From Agrilutibacter niabensis (GTDB lineage: Bacteria > Pseudomonadota > Gammaproteobacteria > Xanthomonadales > Xanthomonadaceae): a DNA stretch of 64,000 bases. This document shows, piece after piece, positions 8,564 through 16,904 of this stretch (positions are counted from its first letter, which is position 1; each line of letters opens with the position of its first letter). The stretch lies in the NCBI RefSeq assembly GCF_042657165.1, contig NZ_JBHSNJ010000012.1:186001-250000 (forward strand), in the 5' to 3' direction. The notes below the pieces were generated by a model. It was not told where the DNA came from. It ran no database searches and saw only the letters and a list, made by a program, of their open reading frames with translations. Position numbers and translations under genes: made by a program.

Positions 8564-9802
8564 ATGGCACATTTCGAATTGATGGAAAAGATGGCCCCGA
8601 ACGCGGTGATCAAGGTCGTTGGCGTCGGCGGTGGCGGCGGCAACGCCGTCGCGCACATGGTCAACGGCAGCGTCGATGGCGTGGAGTTCATCACCGCCAA
8701 CACCGACGCACAGGCGATCAAGAACTGCGGCGCGAAGCTGCAGCTGCAGCTCGGCAGCAACGTGACCAAGGGCCTGGGCGCTGGCGCGAATCCGGAAGTC
8801 GGCCGCCAGGCCGCGCTGGAAGACCGCGAACGCATCATGGATGCACTGACCGGCGCCGACATGGTGTTCATCACCGCCGGCATGGGCGGCGGCACCGGCA
8901 CCGGCGCCGCGCCGGTCGTGGCGCAACTGGCCAAGGAGATGGGCATCCTGACCGTCGCCGTGGTCACCAAGCCGTTCCCGTTCGAGGGTCGCCGCCGCAT
9001 GCAGGTCGCGCTCAAGGGCATCGAGGAGCTGTCGCACCACTGCGACTCGCTGATCACGATCCCGAACGAGAAGCTGATCACCGTGCTCGGCCGCAACGCC
9101 ACCATGATCCAGGCCTTCCGCGCCGCCAACGACGTGCTGCTCGGCGCCGTGCAGGGCATCGCCGACCTGATCGTGCGTCCGGGCCTGATCAACGTCGACT
9201 TCGCCGACGTGCGCACCGTGATGTCGGAGATGGGCCTGGCGATGATGGGCACCGGCTCGGCCCGCGGCGACGACCGCGCCCAGGCCGCGGCGGAATCCGC
9301 GATCCAGAACCCGCTGCTCGACGACGTGAACCTGTCCGGTGCCAATGGGATCCTGGTCAACATCACCGCCGGCCCGGACTTCACCATGGCCGAGTTCGAT
9401 GAAGTCGGCCGCACGATCGAGAACTTCGCTTCGGAGGACGCGACCGTCGTCATCGGTACCGTGCTCGATCCGGACATGCAGGACGAGGTCAAGGTCACCG
9501 TGGTCGCTACCGGCCTCAACCGGGCGGTGGTTCGCCAGCCGCTGCGCGGCGAGCGCGCCGAATTCGGGGAACTGCCCTCGCGTCGCCCGCAGGTCGAACT
9601 GGTCCGCACCCAGGTCAAGCGCGATGGCACCACCGGGCTGCCGGTCGATGCGATCTCGGATGGCTTCCAGGGTCCGCCTTCGTTCGCGGGCAGCCTGCGC
9701 GGCGGCCGCGTCAGCGAGCCGGCGGCACCGGCCGTGGCCGACTTCGGTGGCGACAACAGCTACCTGGACATCCCGGCGTTCCTGCGCCGCCAGGCGGACT
9801 GA
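8564..9802 (+). CDS. ftsZ: FtsZ, tubulin-like division GTPase
   Basis: Forms the Z-ring at midcell. In 412 residues: GVGGGGGNAVAHM near residue 19, tubulin signature GGMGGGTGTGAAPVVA near 107, NVDFADVRTVM near 208, a variable linker from about 320, and the conserved C-terminal peptide DIPAFLRRQAD at the very end that binds FtsA/ZipA. A purine-rich stretch (AAGAGGACGAGGAC) just before the ATG fixes the start. The gene is followed by a rho-independent terminator, so the dcw transcripts likely end here and lpxC has its own promoter. Confidence 0.99.
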   Translation: MAHFELMEKMAPNAVIKVVGVGGGGGNAVAHMVNGSVDGVEFITANTDAQAIKNCGAKLQLQLGSNVTKGLGAGANPEVGRQAALEDRERIMDALTGADMVFITAGMGGGTGTGAAPVVAQLAKEMGILTVAVVTKPFPFEGRRRMQVALKGIEELSHHCDSLITIPNEKLITVLGRNATMIQAFRAANDVLLGAVQGIADLIVRPGLINVDFADVRTVMSEMGLAMMGTGSARGDDRAQAAAESAIQNPLLDDVNLSGANGILVNITAGPDFTMAEFDEVGRTIENFASEDATVVIGTVLDPDMQDEVKVTVVATGLNRAVVRQPLRGERAEFGELPSRRPQVELVRTQVKRDGTTGLPVDAISDGFQGPPSFAGSLRGGRVSEPAAPAVADFGGDNSYLDIPAFLRRQAD

Positions 9803-9958
9803 GGGGGCGGGGCCTGCTGGCCCCACGTCCTCGCGACCACACGTCAGACGTACCACGGCGGCCTCACGGCCCGCCTGCAAGAATCCTCCGGCCGGACTCG
9901 TCCCCGGCCGGTGGCTGCACCCTAGGCTCCGGGCCGCCTGCGCCCGGGGGTCTTTGCG

Positions 9959-9986
9959 CCGGTCGGGTTCTTCCGACCGGTTTTTT
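9959..9986 (+). terminator. Rho-independent terminator after ftsZ
   Basis: A perfect 8-bp stem, CCGGTCGG (9959-9966) with CCGACCGG (9973-9980), closes a 6-base loop (GTTCTT) and is followed directly by six T residues (9981-9986). It is the textbook form and points along the plus strand, ending the dcw operon about 155 bases after the ftsZ stop. Confidence 0.9.
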
Positions 9987-10181
9987 CGCATCGAGGCTGG
10001 CCGGACCGCCTCGGCGAAACCGTGAACTATCCCTGCAAACCGTTTCAGGGCCATGTCTTTTCCGTTAAGGTTCACCCATCTGCGTGTTAACCTTGCCGCC
10101 CCGTTTCAGGGCTGACTTCGCGCCTGAGCGTCCGACAAGAAGAAAGTCCCGATCCCCCGATCAAGGGCTGCCACCGACACC
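9987..10181 (+). promoter_or_regulatory. lpxC leader/promoter region
   Basis: Non-coding stretch between the ftsZ terminator and lpxC. It holds two exact 12-bp direct repeats CCGTTTCAGGGC (10040-10051 and 10101-10112). Between them lies an inverted pair AAGGTT (10067-10072) / AACCTT (10089-10094) in a locally AT-rich segment. An lpxC promoter must lie here because a terminator precedes it, but I cannot assign -35/-10 boxes with confidence. Confidence 0.45.
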
Positions 10182-11093
10182 ATGCTCCGCCAGCGCACCC
10201 TCAAGAACGTGATCCGCGCCACCGGCGTGGGCCTGCATAGTGGCGAGAAGGTTTTTCTCACCCTGCGCCCGGCCCCCGTGGACGCCGGCATCGTGTTCCG
10301 CCGGATCGACCTCAATCCCGTGGTCGAGCTACCCGCGCGCGCCGACCTGGTGACCGAGACCGTGCTGTGCACCGGCCTGAGCAGCGGCCACGGCAAGGTG
10401 ATGACGGTCGAGCACCTGCTTTCGGCACTGGCCGGCCTGGGCATCGACAACTGCTACATCGACCTGTCGGCGCCGGAAGTGCCGATCATGGACGGCTCGG
10501 CGGGACCGTTCGTGTTCCTGCTGCAGTCGGCAGGCATCCGCGAGCAGGAAGCCCCAAAGCGTTTCATCCGCGTCAGGCGTCCCGTCGAAGTCCGCGACGG
10601 CGACAAAATCGCCCGTTTCGAGCCACATGACGGCTTCCGTATCGGTTTCACCGTGGTGTTCGACCACCCCGCGATCCCGGCTTCGCAGTCGCGTGCCGAG
10701 GTGGAGTTCTCTACCGCTTCCTATGTAAAGGAAGTGAGCCGCGCCCGGACGTTCGGTTTCATGCGCGACCTGGAATACATGCGCGAGCGCAACCTCGGCC
10801 TCGGCGGCTCGATGGACAACGCGATCGTGCTGGACGAATTCCGGGTGCTCAACGACGACGGCCTGCGTTACGCCGACGAATTCGTCCGCCACAAGATCCT
10901 CGACGCGGTGGGCGACCTCTACCTCGCCGGTCGCCCGATCATTGGCGCCTACGAGGGCTACAAGTCCGGCCACGCCCTCAACAACAAGCTGGTCCGGGCC
11001 CTGCTGGCCGAGCGCGCGGCTTGGGAAGAGGTGACTTTCGCCGACGAGAGCCATCCGGCGCCGGTCGCCTACGGGCTGCCGCAGATCGTCTGA
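10182..11093 (+). CDS. lpxC: LpxC, UDP-3-O-acyl-GlcNAc deacetylase
   Basis: Zinc enzyme catalysing the committed deacetylation of lipid A synthesis in the cytoplasm. The 303 residues match the family (about 305). It begins MLRQRTLKNVIRATGVGLHSG. Zinc ligands are visible: the His of TVEHLLSALAG near residue 79, and the His and Asp of HKILDAVGDLYLAG near 237-241. SMDNAIVLDEF precedes them. The E. coli order ftsZ-lpxC-secA-mutT is kept. It is convergent with the DciA-type gene beyond a 305-base gap. Confidence 0.98.
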   Translation: MLRQRTLKNVIRATGVGLHSGEKVFLTLRPAPVDAGIVFRRIDLNPVVELPARADLVTETVLCTGLSSGHGKVMTVEHLLSALAGLGIDNCYIDLSAPEVPIMDGSAGPFVFLLQSAGIREQEAPKRFIRVRRPVEVRDGDKIARFEPHDGFRIGFTVVFDHPAIPASQSRAEVEFSTASYVKEVSRARTFGFMRDLEYMRERNLGLGGSMDNAIVLDEFRVLNDDGLRYADEFVRHKILDAVGDLYLAGRPIIGAYEGYKSGHALNNKLVRALLAERAAWEEVTFADESHPAPVAYGLPQIV

Positions 11094-11398
11094 CCCGCGT
11101 CAGGGCGGGCGACTCCAATTCGCCTCGATTGCGCCAGAAACGTGGCGCGGCGCAGCAATCCAGCGCCCGTCATGGCCCGAGGCTTCACCTGGCCCTTGCA
11201 GCCCGGGTATGAGGGTTTTCCCCTAGCGCGACCGGTGTCACAGAGATGAACACCGCGGGCGCGGTTAACTTAAAGTTAACGCTATTCTGCCAACTCGCTT
11301 CCCAATTCTTAACAAAATCAGGGAATTAGGCCGCTAGGATGCGCCCAGTCCGAGAACGGGCCGTTCGACAGTAAAACGTAGAACGTGTGTAGAACCGG
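11094..11398. other. AT-rich convergent intergenic region with palindromes
   Basis: No reading frame here looks like a gene. Compared with its surroundings the middle part is strikingly AT-rich. It contains a perfect palindrome with an 8-bp arm, GTTAACTT-A-AAGTTAAC (11264-11280), a TTAACA box (11309-11314), and a second palindrome GAACGG-G-CCGTTC (11354-11366). The genes on both sides end here, so these elements are not an obvious promoter for either; a small RNA or a protein-binding site is possible. No clear terminator with a T-run was seen. Confidence 0.5.
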
Positions 11399-11845
11399 TC
11401 AACCGGCGTCATCTGGGTCCGAACGGTCGGACTGCTTCAGGGACGCCAACGCGGCTTGCAGGGCATCGCTCGCCGTCTTCGACATAGGTCGGGTTCTGGC
11501 ATTCGCCAGGGGTGGCGAGGTGGAACCCGCCGGCGGACTCACGGTCGTCTTGACCACGAGTTCGGTCGCTTCAAGTCCGAGGGATCGGGCTGCGTCGAGA
11601 ACTTCGGGAGCCGCGAGCCGCAGTTTGGCCCGCCACACCGGAGCGTCGACGACAAATACGAGCCTGCCGCGCTCGAAGTTGGCCAGCCGCACATGCGGGG
11701 TCAGCGTCGGTGGCAGGAGGGGACGCAACTGACGGTCCAAACCGTCGAGCCATAGGGCTCTTCGGATCGGGTCGCCAGCCGGTTCGGCAAGCAGCGCTTC
11801 CAGCGCGGCCTGCGGTGCGGTTGGGCGGCGCGGGACTTTGGACAC
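11399..11845 (-). CDS. DUF721 / DciA-family protein
   Basis: A 148-residue protein with the DUF721 pattern: basic N-terminus, LWLDGLDRQLRPLLPP, then a strand-rich core RGRLVFVVDAPVWRAKLRL, where the W-R and hydrophobic pattern typify the KH-like fold, and a polar disordered tail after about residue 105. DUF721 proteins of bacteria lacking DnaC include DciA, which loads the replicative helicase DnaB; whether this one does so is inference from the family. The start is a GTG at 11845. It lies only 22 bases from the divergent M23 peptidase gene, so their promoters must overlap or lie inside the genes. Confidence 0.8.
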   Translation of the reverse strand: MSKVPRRPTAPQAALEALLAEPAGDPIRRALWLDGLDRQLRPLLPPTLTPHVRLANFERGRLVFVVDAPVWRAKLRLAAPEVLDAARSLGLEATELVVKTTVSPPAGSTSPPLANARTRPMSKTASDALQAALASLKQSDRSDPDDAG

Positions 11846-11867
11846 GTCAAGACCAGACTTGGGACAG

Positions 11868-12785
11868 ATGACTCATCCACTCATCGTAAACAAATTCCGC
11901 AGGAAGCCCCTGGCGCGATTCGTCGATTCGCTCAGCACGCTCGGCTCCCGCAAGCCGGCGCTGGTGATCGGTGCGCTGCTGGGCGTCGGCTTCCTTGCTG
12001 GCGGGGCCGCAGGCTTCGTCGGCACGGCCGGGCTGCGCGTCGAGCTGGGCAGCCAGCAGGCCCAGCTCGCCGCCTCGCGCCGGGAGTCGCAGCGCGAGAT
12101 CAACGCCCTGGCCGCGCGCCTGGGTGAACTGCAGGCCGAGGCCAACCGCCTCAACGCGCTCGGCGAACGCCTGACGCGCATCGGCCAGCTGCAGGACGGC
12201 GAGTTCAACTTCGACAAGCCGGTCGGTGTCGGTGGTACCGGCCCGGTCCGCGACATCTCCAAGCCGGAACTGCGGGAAGGCCTCGACAGCCTGAACCGCC
12301 AGTTCGTCCAGTCGGGGGGCCAGCTCTCCGTGCTGGAGTCGATGCTGTTCAATCGCCAGCTCGACATGAATTCCGTGCCGTCGCGCGAACCCATCGCCGA
12401 CAGCTACATCACCTCCGGCTTCGGCCGTCGCGTGGATCCGATCGTCGGCGGCAGCCAGTTCCACAAGGGCATCGATTTCGAAGCCGACGTCGGCGACCCG
12501 GTGCTCGCCGTGGCCGACGGCGTGGTCAGCTACTCGGGCATGCGCTCGGGTTATGGCAACGTCATCGAGATCGACCACGGCAACGGTTACGTGACCCGCT
12601 ATGCCCACAATTCACGCCTGGAGCGCCGCGTGGGCGAACTGATCCGCGCCGGCCAGGAAATCGCCAAGGCCGGCTCCACCGGTCGTTCGACCGGCGCGCA
12701 CGTGCACCTGGAAGTGTGGAAGAACGGCCAGGCCGTCAATCCGCGCAACTTCATCAACCAGCACTCGCCGCTGGTCAACGGCTAA
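11868..12785 (+). CDS. Membrane-anchored M23-family peptidoglycan endopeptidase
   Basis: Predicted periplasmic murein hydrolase (LytM/M23). In 305 residues: a short cytoplasmic tail, a membrane helix at about 28-48 (ALVIGALLGVGFLAGGAAGF), a coiled-coil stretch at about 55-110 rich in Q, A, R and E, then the M23 domain from about 180 with SGFGRRVDP, the zinc motif HKGIDFE and the catalytic HVHLE. Both metal motifs are intact, so it should be active rather than an EnvC-like activator. The ATG at 11868 is preferred over an upstream TTG at 11838. It occupies the place of secM in E. coli, next to secA, and is followed by a strong terminator. Confidence 0.9.
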   Translation: MTHPLIVNKFRRKPLARFVDSLSTLGSRKPALVIGALLGVGFLAGGAAGFVGTAGLRVELGSQQAQLAASRRESQREINALAARLGELQAEANRLNALGERLTRIGQLQDGEFNFDKPVGVGGTGPVRDISKPELREGLDSLNRQFVQSGGQLSVLESMLFNRQLDMNSVPSREPIADSYITSGFGRRVDPIVGGSQFHKGIDFEADVGDPVLAVADGVVSYSGMRSGYGNVIEIDHGNGYVTRYAHNSRLERRVGELIRAGQEIAKAGSTGRSTGAHVHLEVWKNGQAVNPRNFINQHSPLVNG

Positions 12786-12803
12786 GCCGTCGGATTCGGA
12801 ATC

Positions 12804-12839
12804 AACGGCGCGGTCCAGCGGACCGCGCCGTTTTCGTTT
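12804..12839 (+). terminator. Rho-independent terminator after the M23 peptidase
   Basis: A 13-bp perfect stem, AACGGCGCGGTCC (12804-12816) with GGACCGCGCCGTT (12820-12832), and a 3-base loop AGC. A T-rich tail (TTTTCGTTT) follows. It lies 18 bases after the M23 stop and separates that gene from secA. Confidence 0.92.
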
Positions 12840-12925
12840 GGACGTAGCCCGCGCCCTGGGCGTAGTAGCGCCTGTTCAATTTAGTGACCGCGGCACCCTT
12901 GCAAGCGTCGGGAACCGCCACCAGC

Positions 12926-12965
12926 TACAATCGACGTGCCAGAAAGGGCGCCCGGCGCCCTTTCT
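12926..12965 (+). promoter_or_regulatory. Putative secA promoter -10 box with a leader hairpin
   Basis: TACAAT at 12926-12931 matches the sigma-70 -10 consensus in five of six bases; no well-spaced -35 is evident (TTGCAA at 12899 is 21 bases upstream). Ten bases later, at the expected very start of the mRNA, lies a perfect hairpin: AGAAAGGGCG (12941-12950), loop CCCGG, CGCCCTTTCT (12956-12965), followed by GCTTTT. This could be a 5' stabilising hairpin or an attenuator controlling secA. Confidence 0.45.
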
Positions 12966-13040
12966 GCTTTTCCGGGAACCAGCGGCTGTCTGTCGCATCC
13001 AATTCCCCACCCAGAATCCAGAATCCGGCCTCAACCAACC

Positions 13041-15770
13041 ATGCTCAACAGCCTGCTTACCCGCGTCTTCGGTAGCCGTAACGAACGCCTGCTCCGCCAG
13101 TTGCAACGCTCGGTCAACAAGATCAACGCCCTCGAGGCGGAGATGCAGAAGCTGTCCGACACCGAGCTGCAGGCCAAGACGCCCGAGTTCCAGCAGCGCA
13201 TCCAGGGCGGCGAGTCGCTCGACAAGGTCCTGCCGGAAGCCTTCGCGGTCTGTCGTGAAGCGGCCAAGCGCGTGCTCGGCATGCGCCACTACGACGTGCA
13301 GCTGATCGGCGGCATGGTCCTGCACCTGGGCAAGATCGCCGAGATGCGCACCGGCGAAGGCAAGACCCTCGTCGCCACGCTGCCGACCTACCTCAACGCG
13401 CTGGAAGGCAAGGGCACGCACGTCATCACGGTCAACGATTACCTGGCCCGCCGCGACGCGGCATGGATGGGCAAGCTGTACAACTGGCTCGGCCTGAGCG
13501 TCGGCGTCGTCTATCCGGGCATGCCGCACGCGGACAAGCACGCGGCCTACGCCGCGGACATCACTTACGGCACCAACAACGAATTCGGCTTCGACTACCT
13601 GCGCGACAACATGGCGCTGTCGAAGGAAGACCGCTTCCAGCGCGGCCTGCATTACGCGATCGTCGACGAAGTCGACTCGATCCTGATCGACGAGGCCCGC
13701 ACCCCGCTGATCATCTCCGGCCCCGCCGACGAATCGCCGGAGCTGTACATCAAGGTCAATCGCATCGTCCCGCAGCTCAGCAAGCAGGCGACGGAAGAAG
13801 GCGAAGGCGACTACTGGGTCGACGAGAAGGGCAAGCAGGTCCACCTGTCCGAAACCGGCCAGGAACACGCCGAGGAACTGCTGCGCAAGGCCGGCATCCT
13901 CCAGGGCGAGGAAGACAGCCTGTATGGCGCGCAGAACCTCAGCGTCGTGCACCACCTCAACGCCGCGCTGCGCGCGCACGCCATCTACCAGCGCGACGTC
14001 GATTACATCGTGCGCGATGGCGAAGTGATCATCGTCGACGAATTCACCGGCCGCACGCTCGCCGGGCGCCGCTGGTCCGACGGCCTGCACCAGGCCGTGG
14101 AGGCGAAGGAAGGCGTGCCGGTGCAGCGCGAGAACCAGACGCTCGCCAGCATCACCTTCCAGAACCTGTTCCGCATGTACAAGAAGCTGTCCGGCATGAC
14201 CGGTACGGCGGACACCGAGGCCTACGAGTTCCAGAGCATCTACAACCTGGAAGTCATCGTGATCCCGACCCACCGCCCGATGATCCGCAAGGACCATTCG
14301 GATGCGGTGTTCCTCAATCGCAACGGCAAGTACCGCGCGGTGCTCAACGAGATCCGCGAAGCCAACAAGCGCAACCAGCCGGTGCTGGTCGGCACGACCT
14401 CGATCGAAGTGTCGGAAATGCTGAGCGACCAGCTCAAGGCCGCCGGCGTCCCGCACGAAGTCCTCAATGCCAAGCAGCACGAGCGCGAAGCGCACATCGT
14501 CGCGCAGGCCGGCCGCCCGGGCGCGGTGACCATCGCCACCAACATGGCAGGCCGCGGTACCGACATCGTGCTGGGCGGTTCGCTCGAAGCCGAGATCGCT
14601 GCGCACGAGGCCGCCAACGGCGGCGAGATCGACGAAGTGACGAAGCAGCGCATGAAGGCGGAATGGCAGGCACGCCACGATGCGGTCAAGGCTGCCGGTG
14701 GCCTGCACATCGTCGGCACCGAACGCCACGAATCGCGCCGCATCGACAACCAGCTGCGCGGCCGTTCGGGCCGCCAGGGTGACCCGGGCTCGTCGCGCTT
14801 CTACCTGTCGCTCGAAGACAACCTGATGCGCATCTTCGCCGCCGACTGGGTGCAGAAGGCGATGGCGCGCATGGGCCTGAAGGAAGACGACGTCATCGAG
14901 AGCGGCCTCGTCACCAAGCAGATCGCCGGCGCGCAGCGCAAGGTCGAAGCCCACAACTTCGACATCCGCAAGAACCTGCTCGACTTCGACGACGTAAACA
15001 ACGACCAGCGCAAGGTGATCTACGGCCAACGCGACGAGTTGCTCGAAGCCGAAAGCGTGCAGGAAAACATCGACGGCATCCGCGAGGACGTGGTCGGCGA
15101 GATCGTCACCCGTTTCGTTCCCGCCGATTCGGTCGACGAGCAGTGGGACATCCCGGGCCTGCAGTCCACGATCGAGCAGGAATTCGGGGTGCAGCTGCCG
15201 CTAGTGCAGATGGTGAACGAGGCGAAGGAGATCGACGCCGAGACCATCGCCCGCAACGTGCAGGACGCGATCAACAAGCACTTCAGCGACCGCGAGCAGC
15301 AGCTGGGTCCGGACACGATGCGCATGCTCGAGAAGCACATCATGCTCAACGTGCTCGACCAGAACTGGAAGGAGCACCTGGCGCGCATGGATTACCTGCG
15401 CCAGGGCATCCACCTGCGCGGTTACGCACAGAAGCAGCCAAAGCAGGAATACAAGAAGGAAGCCTTCGAGCTCTTCAGCGACATGCTCGAGAAGGTGAAG
15501 CGCGAAGTGGTCACGCTGCTCTCGCGCGTGCGCATCCGCAGCGAGGAGGAGATCGCCGCGATGGAGGCGCAGGAGCGCGCGGCCGCCGAGGCGCAGGCCC
15601 GGCAGATGCAGTTCCAGCATCCGGACATGGGTGGTTTCGGCGCCGACGAGGAAGCTGCGCAGGCGCAGGCCGCCGCCAGCAATGCCGCCTTCGCCAATAT
15701 CGGCCGCAACGATCCGTGTCCCTGTGGCAGTGGCAAGAAGTACAAGCACTGCCACGGTCAGTTGGCGTAA
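13041..15770 (+). CDS. secA: SecA, preprotein translocase ATPase
   Basis: Motor ATPase that drives unfolded preproteins through SecYEG. The 909 residues match the family. Visible parts: N-terminal MLNSLLTRVFGSRNERLLRQ, Walker A MRTGEGKTLVATLP near residue 102, ITVNDYLARRDA, the DEAD-type DEVDSILIDEAR near 212, GMTGTADTEA, the NMAGRGTDIVLGG segment, the QLRGRSGRQGDPGSSRFYLS motif, and the C-terminal zinc finger PCPCGSGKKYKHCHG that binds SecB and lipids. ATG 13041 gives the conserved N-terminus; the frame stays open about 35 codons upstream but is not conserved-looking. The upstream hairpin suggests regulated expression, but SecM itself is not present. Confidence 0.99.
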   Translation: MLNSLLTRVFGSRNERLLRQLQRSVNKINALEAEMQKLSDTELQAKTPEFQQRIQGGESLDKVLPEAFAVCREAAKRVLGMRHYDVQLIGGMVLHLGKIAEMRTGEGKTLVATLPTYLNALEGKGTHVITVNDYLARRDAAWMGKLYNWLGLSVGVVYPGMPHADKHAAYAADITYGTNNEFGFDYLRDNMALSKEDRFQRGLHYAIVDEVDSILIDEARTPLIISGPADESPELYIKVNRIVPQLSKQATEEGEGDYWVDEKGKQVHLSETGQEHAEELLRKAGILQGEEDSLYGAQNLSVVHHLNAALRAHAIYQRDVDYIVRDGEVIIVDEFTGRTLAGRRWSDGLHQAVEAKEGVPVQRENQTLASITFQNLFRMYKKLSGMTGTADTEAYEFQSIYNLEVIVIPTHRPMIRKDHSDAVFLNRNGKYRAVLNEIREANKRNQPVLVGTTSIEVSEMLSDQLKAAGVPHEVLNAKQHEREAHIVAQAGRPGAVTIATNMAGRGTDIVLGGSLEAEIAAHEAANGGEIDEVTKQRMKAEWQARHDAVKAAGGLHIVGTERHESRRIDNQLRGRSGRQGDPGSSRFYLSLEDNLMRIFAADWVQKAMARMGLKEDDVIESGLVTKQIAGAQRKVEAHNFDIRKNLLDFDDVNNDQRKVIYGQRDELLEAESVQENIDGIREDVVGEIVTRFVPADSVDEQWDIPGLQSTIEQEFGVQLPLVQMVNEAKEIDAETIARNVQDAINKHFSDREQQLGPDTMRMLEKHIMLNVLDQNWKEHLARMDYLRQGIHLRGYAQKQPKQEYKKEAFELFSDMLEKVKREVVTLLSRVRIRSEEEIAAMEAQERAAAEAQARQMQFQHPDMGGFGADEEAAQAQAAASNAAFANIGRNDPCPCGSGKKYKHCHGQLA

Positions 15771-15780
15771 CGTCGTAATG

Positions 15781-15830
15781 CCTTCTCCCCGCCAAGCGGG
15801 GAGAAGCTGCCCGAAGGGCGGATGAGGGGC
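15781..15830. repeat. Intergenic palindromic repeat, copy 1
   Basis: Stem CTTCTCCCCGC (15782-15792) with GCGGGGAGAAG (15796-15806), then GCCC-GAA-GGGC and GGATGAGG. Same family as the repeats near 42.1, 43.2, 48.8, 50.6, 60.8 and 63.3 kb. It sits between secA and the Nudix gene. Confidence 0.85.
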
Positions 15831-15856
15831 GAACGAAGCGGAATCGCATCACGGCC

Positions 15857-16888
15857 ATGTCATCCCAAGCACCGGCAAAACCTGCCTCGTCCGTGACGGA
15901 CGAGCCCGCCGACGCTTCCGTCGCTGCGGGCGCCCGTGCCGGGCATGCCCCCCGGATGATCGAAGTAGTCGCCGGCGTGATCCGCGACCGGCGCGGCCGC
16001 ATCCTCCTGGCCCGCCGGACCGAAGGCCGTGACCTGGCCGGCCTGTGGGAATTTCCCGGCGGCAAGCACGAACCCGACGAAACTGCCGAGGCTGCGCTCA
16101 AGCGCGAGCTTCGCGAAGAACTCGGCATCGAGATCGAGATCGGCGCGCCGCTGATTCGCGTGCCCCAGGCCTATCCGCACAAACGGCTGTGCCTGGACGT
16201 GCATGAAATCCGCGCCTGGCGCGGGTCCGTGCGTGGCCTGGAAGGCCAGGCGTTGTCCTGGGTGCCTCCGCACAAGCTCGCCGACTACGCGATGCCACCG
16301 GCCGACATTCCCGTGGTCGCGGCGCTGATGCAGCCCGACCGTTACCTCGTGACGCCCGAACCGGGTGCGGACGACGAAACCTGGCTCGGCGCACTCGAAC
16401 AATCACTCGCAACGGGCATCCGTCGCGTGCAACTGCGGGCGCACTCCTGCGAGCCGGCGCGATGGCGCGCGCTGGCCGGGCAGGCCGTCGCGCGCTGCAA
16501 GGCTGCCGGAGCCCAGGTGCTGGTCAACGGTGACCTGGAACTCGCCAGGGCCCTTGGCGCCGGCCTGCACCTGCGGGCCTCGCAACTGGCCCAATTCGCG
16601 GAGCGGCCGCGCTCGGTCGACGGGCTCGTCGCCGCGTCATGTCATACCACCGAAGAATTGCAGGCGGCTCAGTCCATCGCTTGCGACTTCGCCGTCGTGG
16701 GCGCGATCAAGCCGACGGCCACCCATCCGGGAGCGACGCCGTTGGGGTGGGCCGGTTTTTCCGGCTTGCGCGAGGTGGTTTCGCTACCGATCTATGCGAT
16801 CGGCGGACTCGTGCCCGATGACGTAGCCGAAGCGCGGCGGCACGGCGCGCAAGGCATCGCGGCGATTCGCGGGTTGTGGAGCGGTTGA
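15857..16888 (+). CDS. Nudix hydrolase (MutT-like) fused to a ThiE-like domain
   Basis: A 343-residue fusion. Residues ~35-165 form a Nudix domain with a complete Nudix box (GGKHEPDETAEAAL followed by KRELREELGIEI), as in MutT, which clears 8-oxo-dGTP. Residues ~170-343 resemble thiamine-phosphate synthase: RVQLRAH, VLVNGD, GLHLRASQL, AASCHT, GAIKPTATHPGATPLGW and AIGGL. Some ThiE positions differ (QLRAH where QLR-x-K is usual), so thiamine synthesis is doubtful; a sanitising or regulatory role is inference. The first ~30 residues are an unusual Ala-rich extension. Such fusions are known in gammaproteobacteria, and the place after secA is that of mutT in E. coli. Confidence 0.9.
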   Translation: MSSQAPAKPASSVTDEPADASVAAGARAGHAPRMIEVVAGVIRDRRGRILLARRTEGRDLAGLWEFPGGKHEPDETAEAALKRELREELGIEIEIGAPLIRVPQAYPHKRLCLDVHEIRAWRGSVRGLEGQALSWVPPHKLADYAMPPADIPVVAALMQPDRYLVTPEPGADDETWLGALEQSLATGIRRVQLRAHSCEPARWRALAGQAVARCKAAGAQVLVNGDLELARALGAGLHLRASQLAQFAERPRSVDGLVAASCHTTEELQAAQSIACDFAVVGAIKPTATHPGATPLGWAGFSGLREVVSLPIYAIGGLVPDDVAEARRHGAQGIAAIRGLWSG

Positions 16889-16904
16889 CCGCGTGTTTGT
16901 CGGC

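Noticed and set aside
12876..15029. Minus-strand frame of about 700 codons opposite secA
   Set aside because: Composition typical of a GC-skew shadow; SecA on the plus strand is complete and unmistakable.
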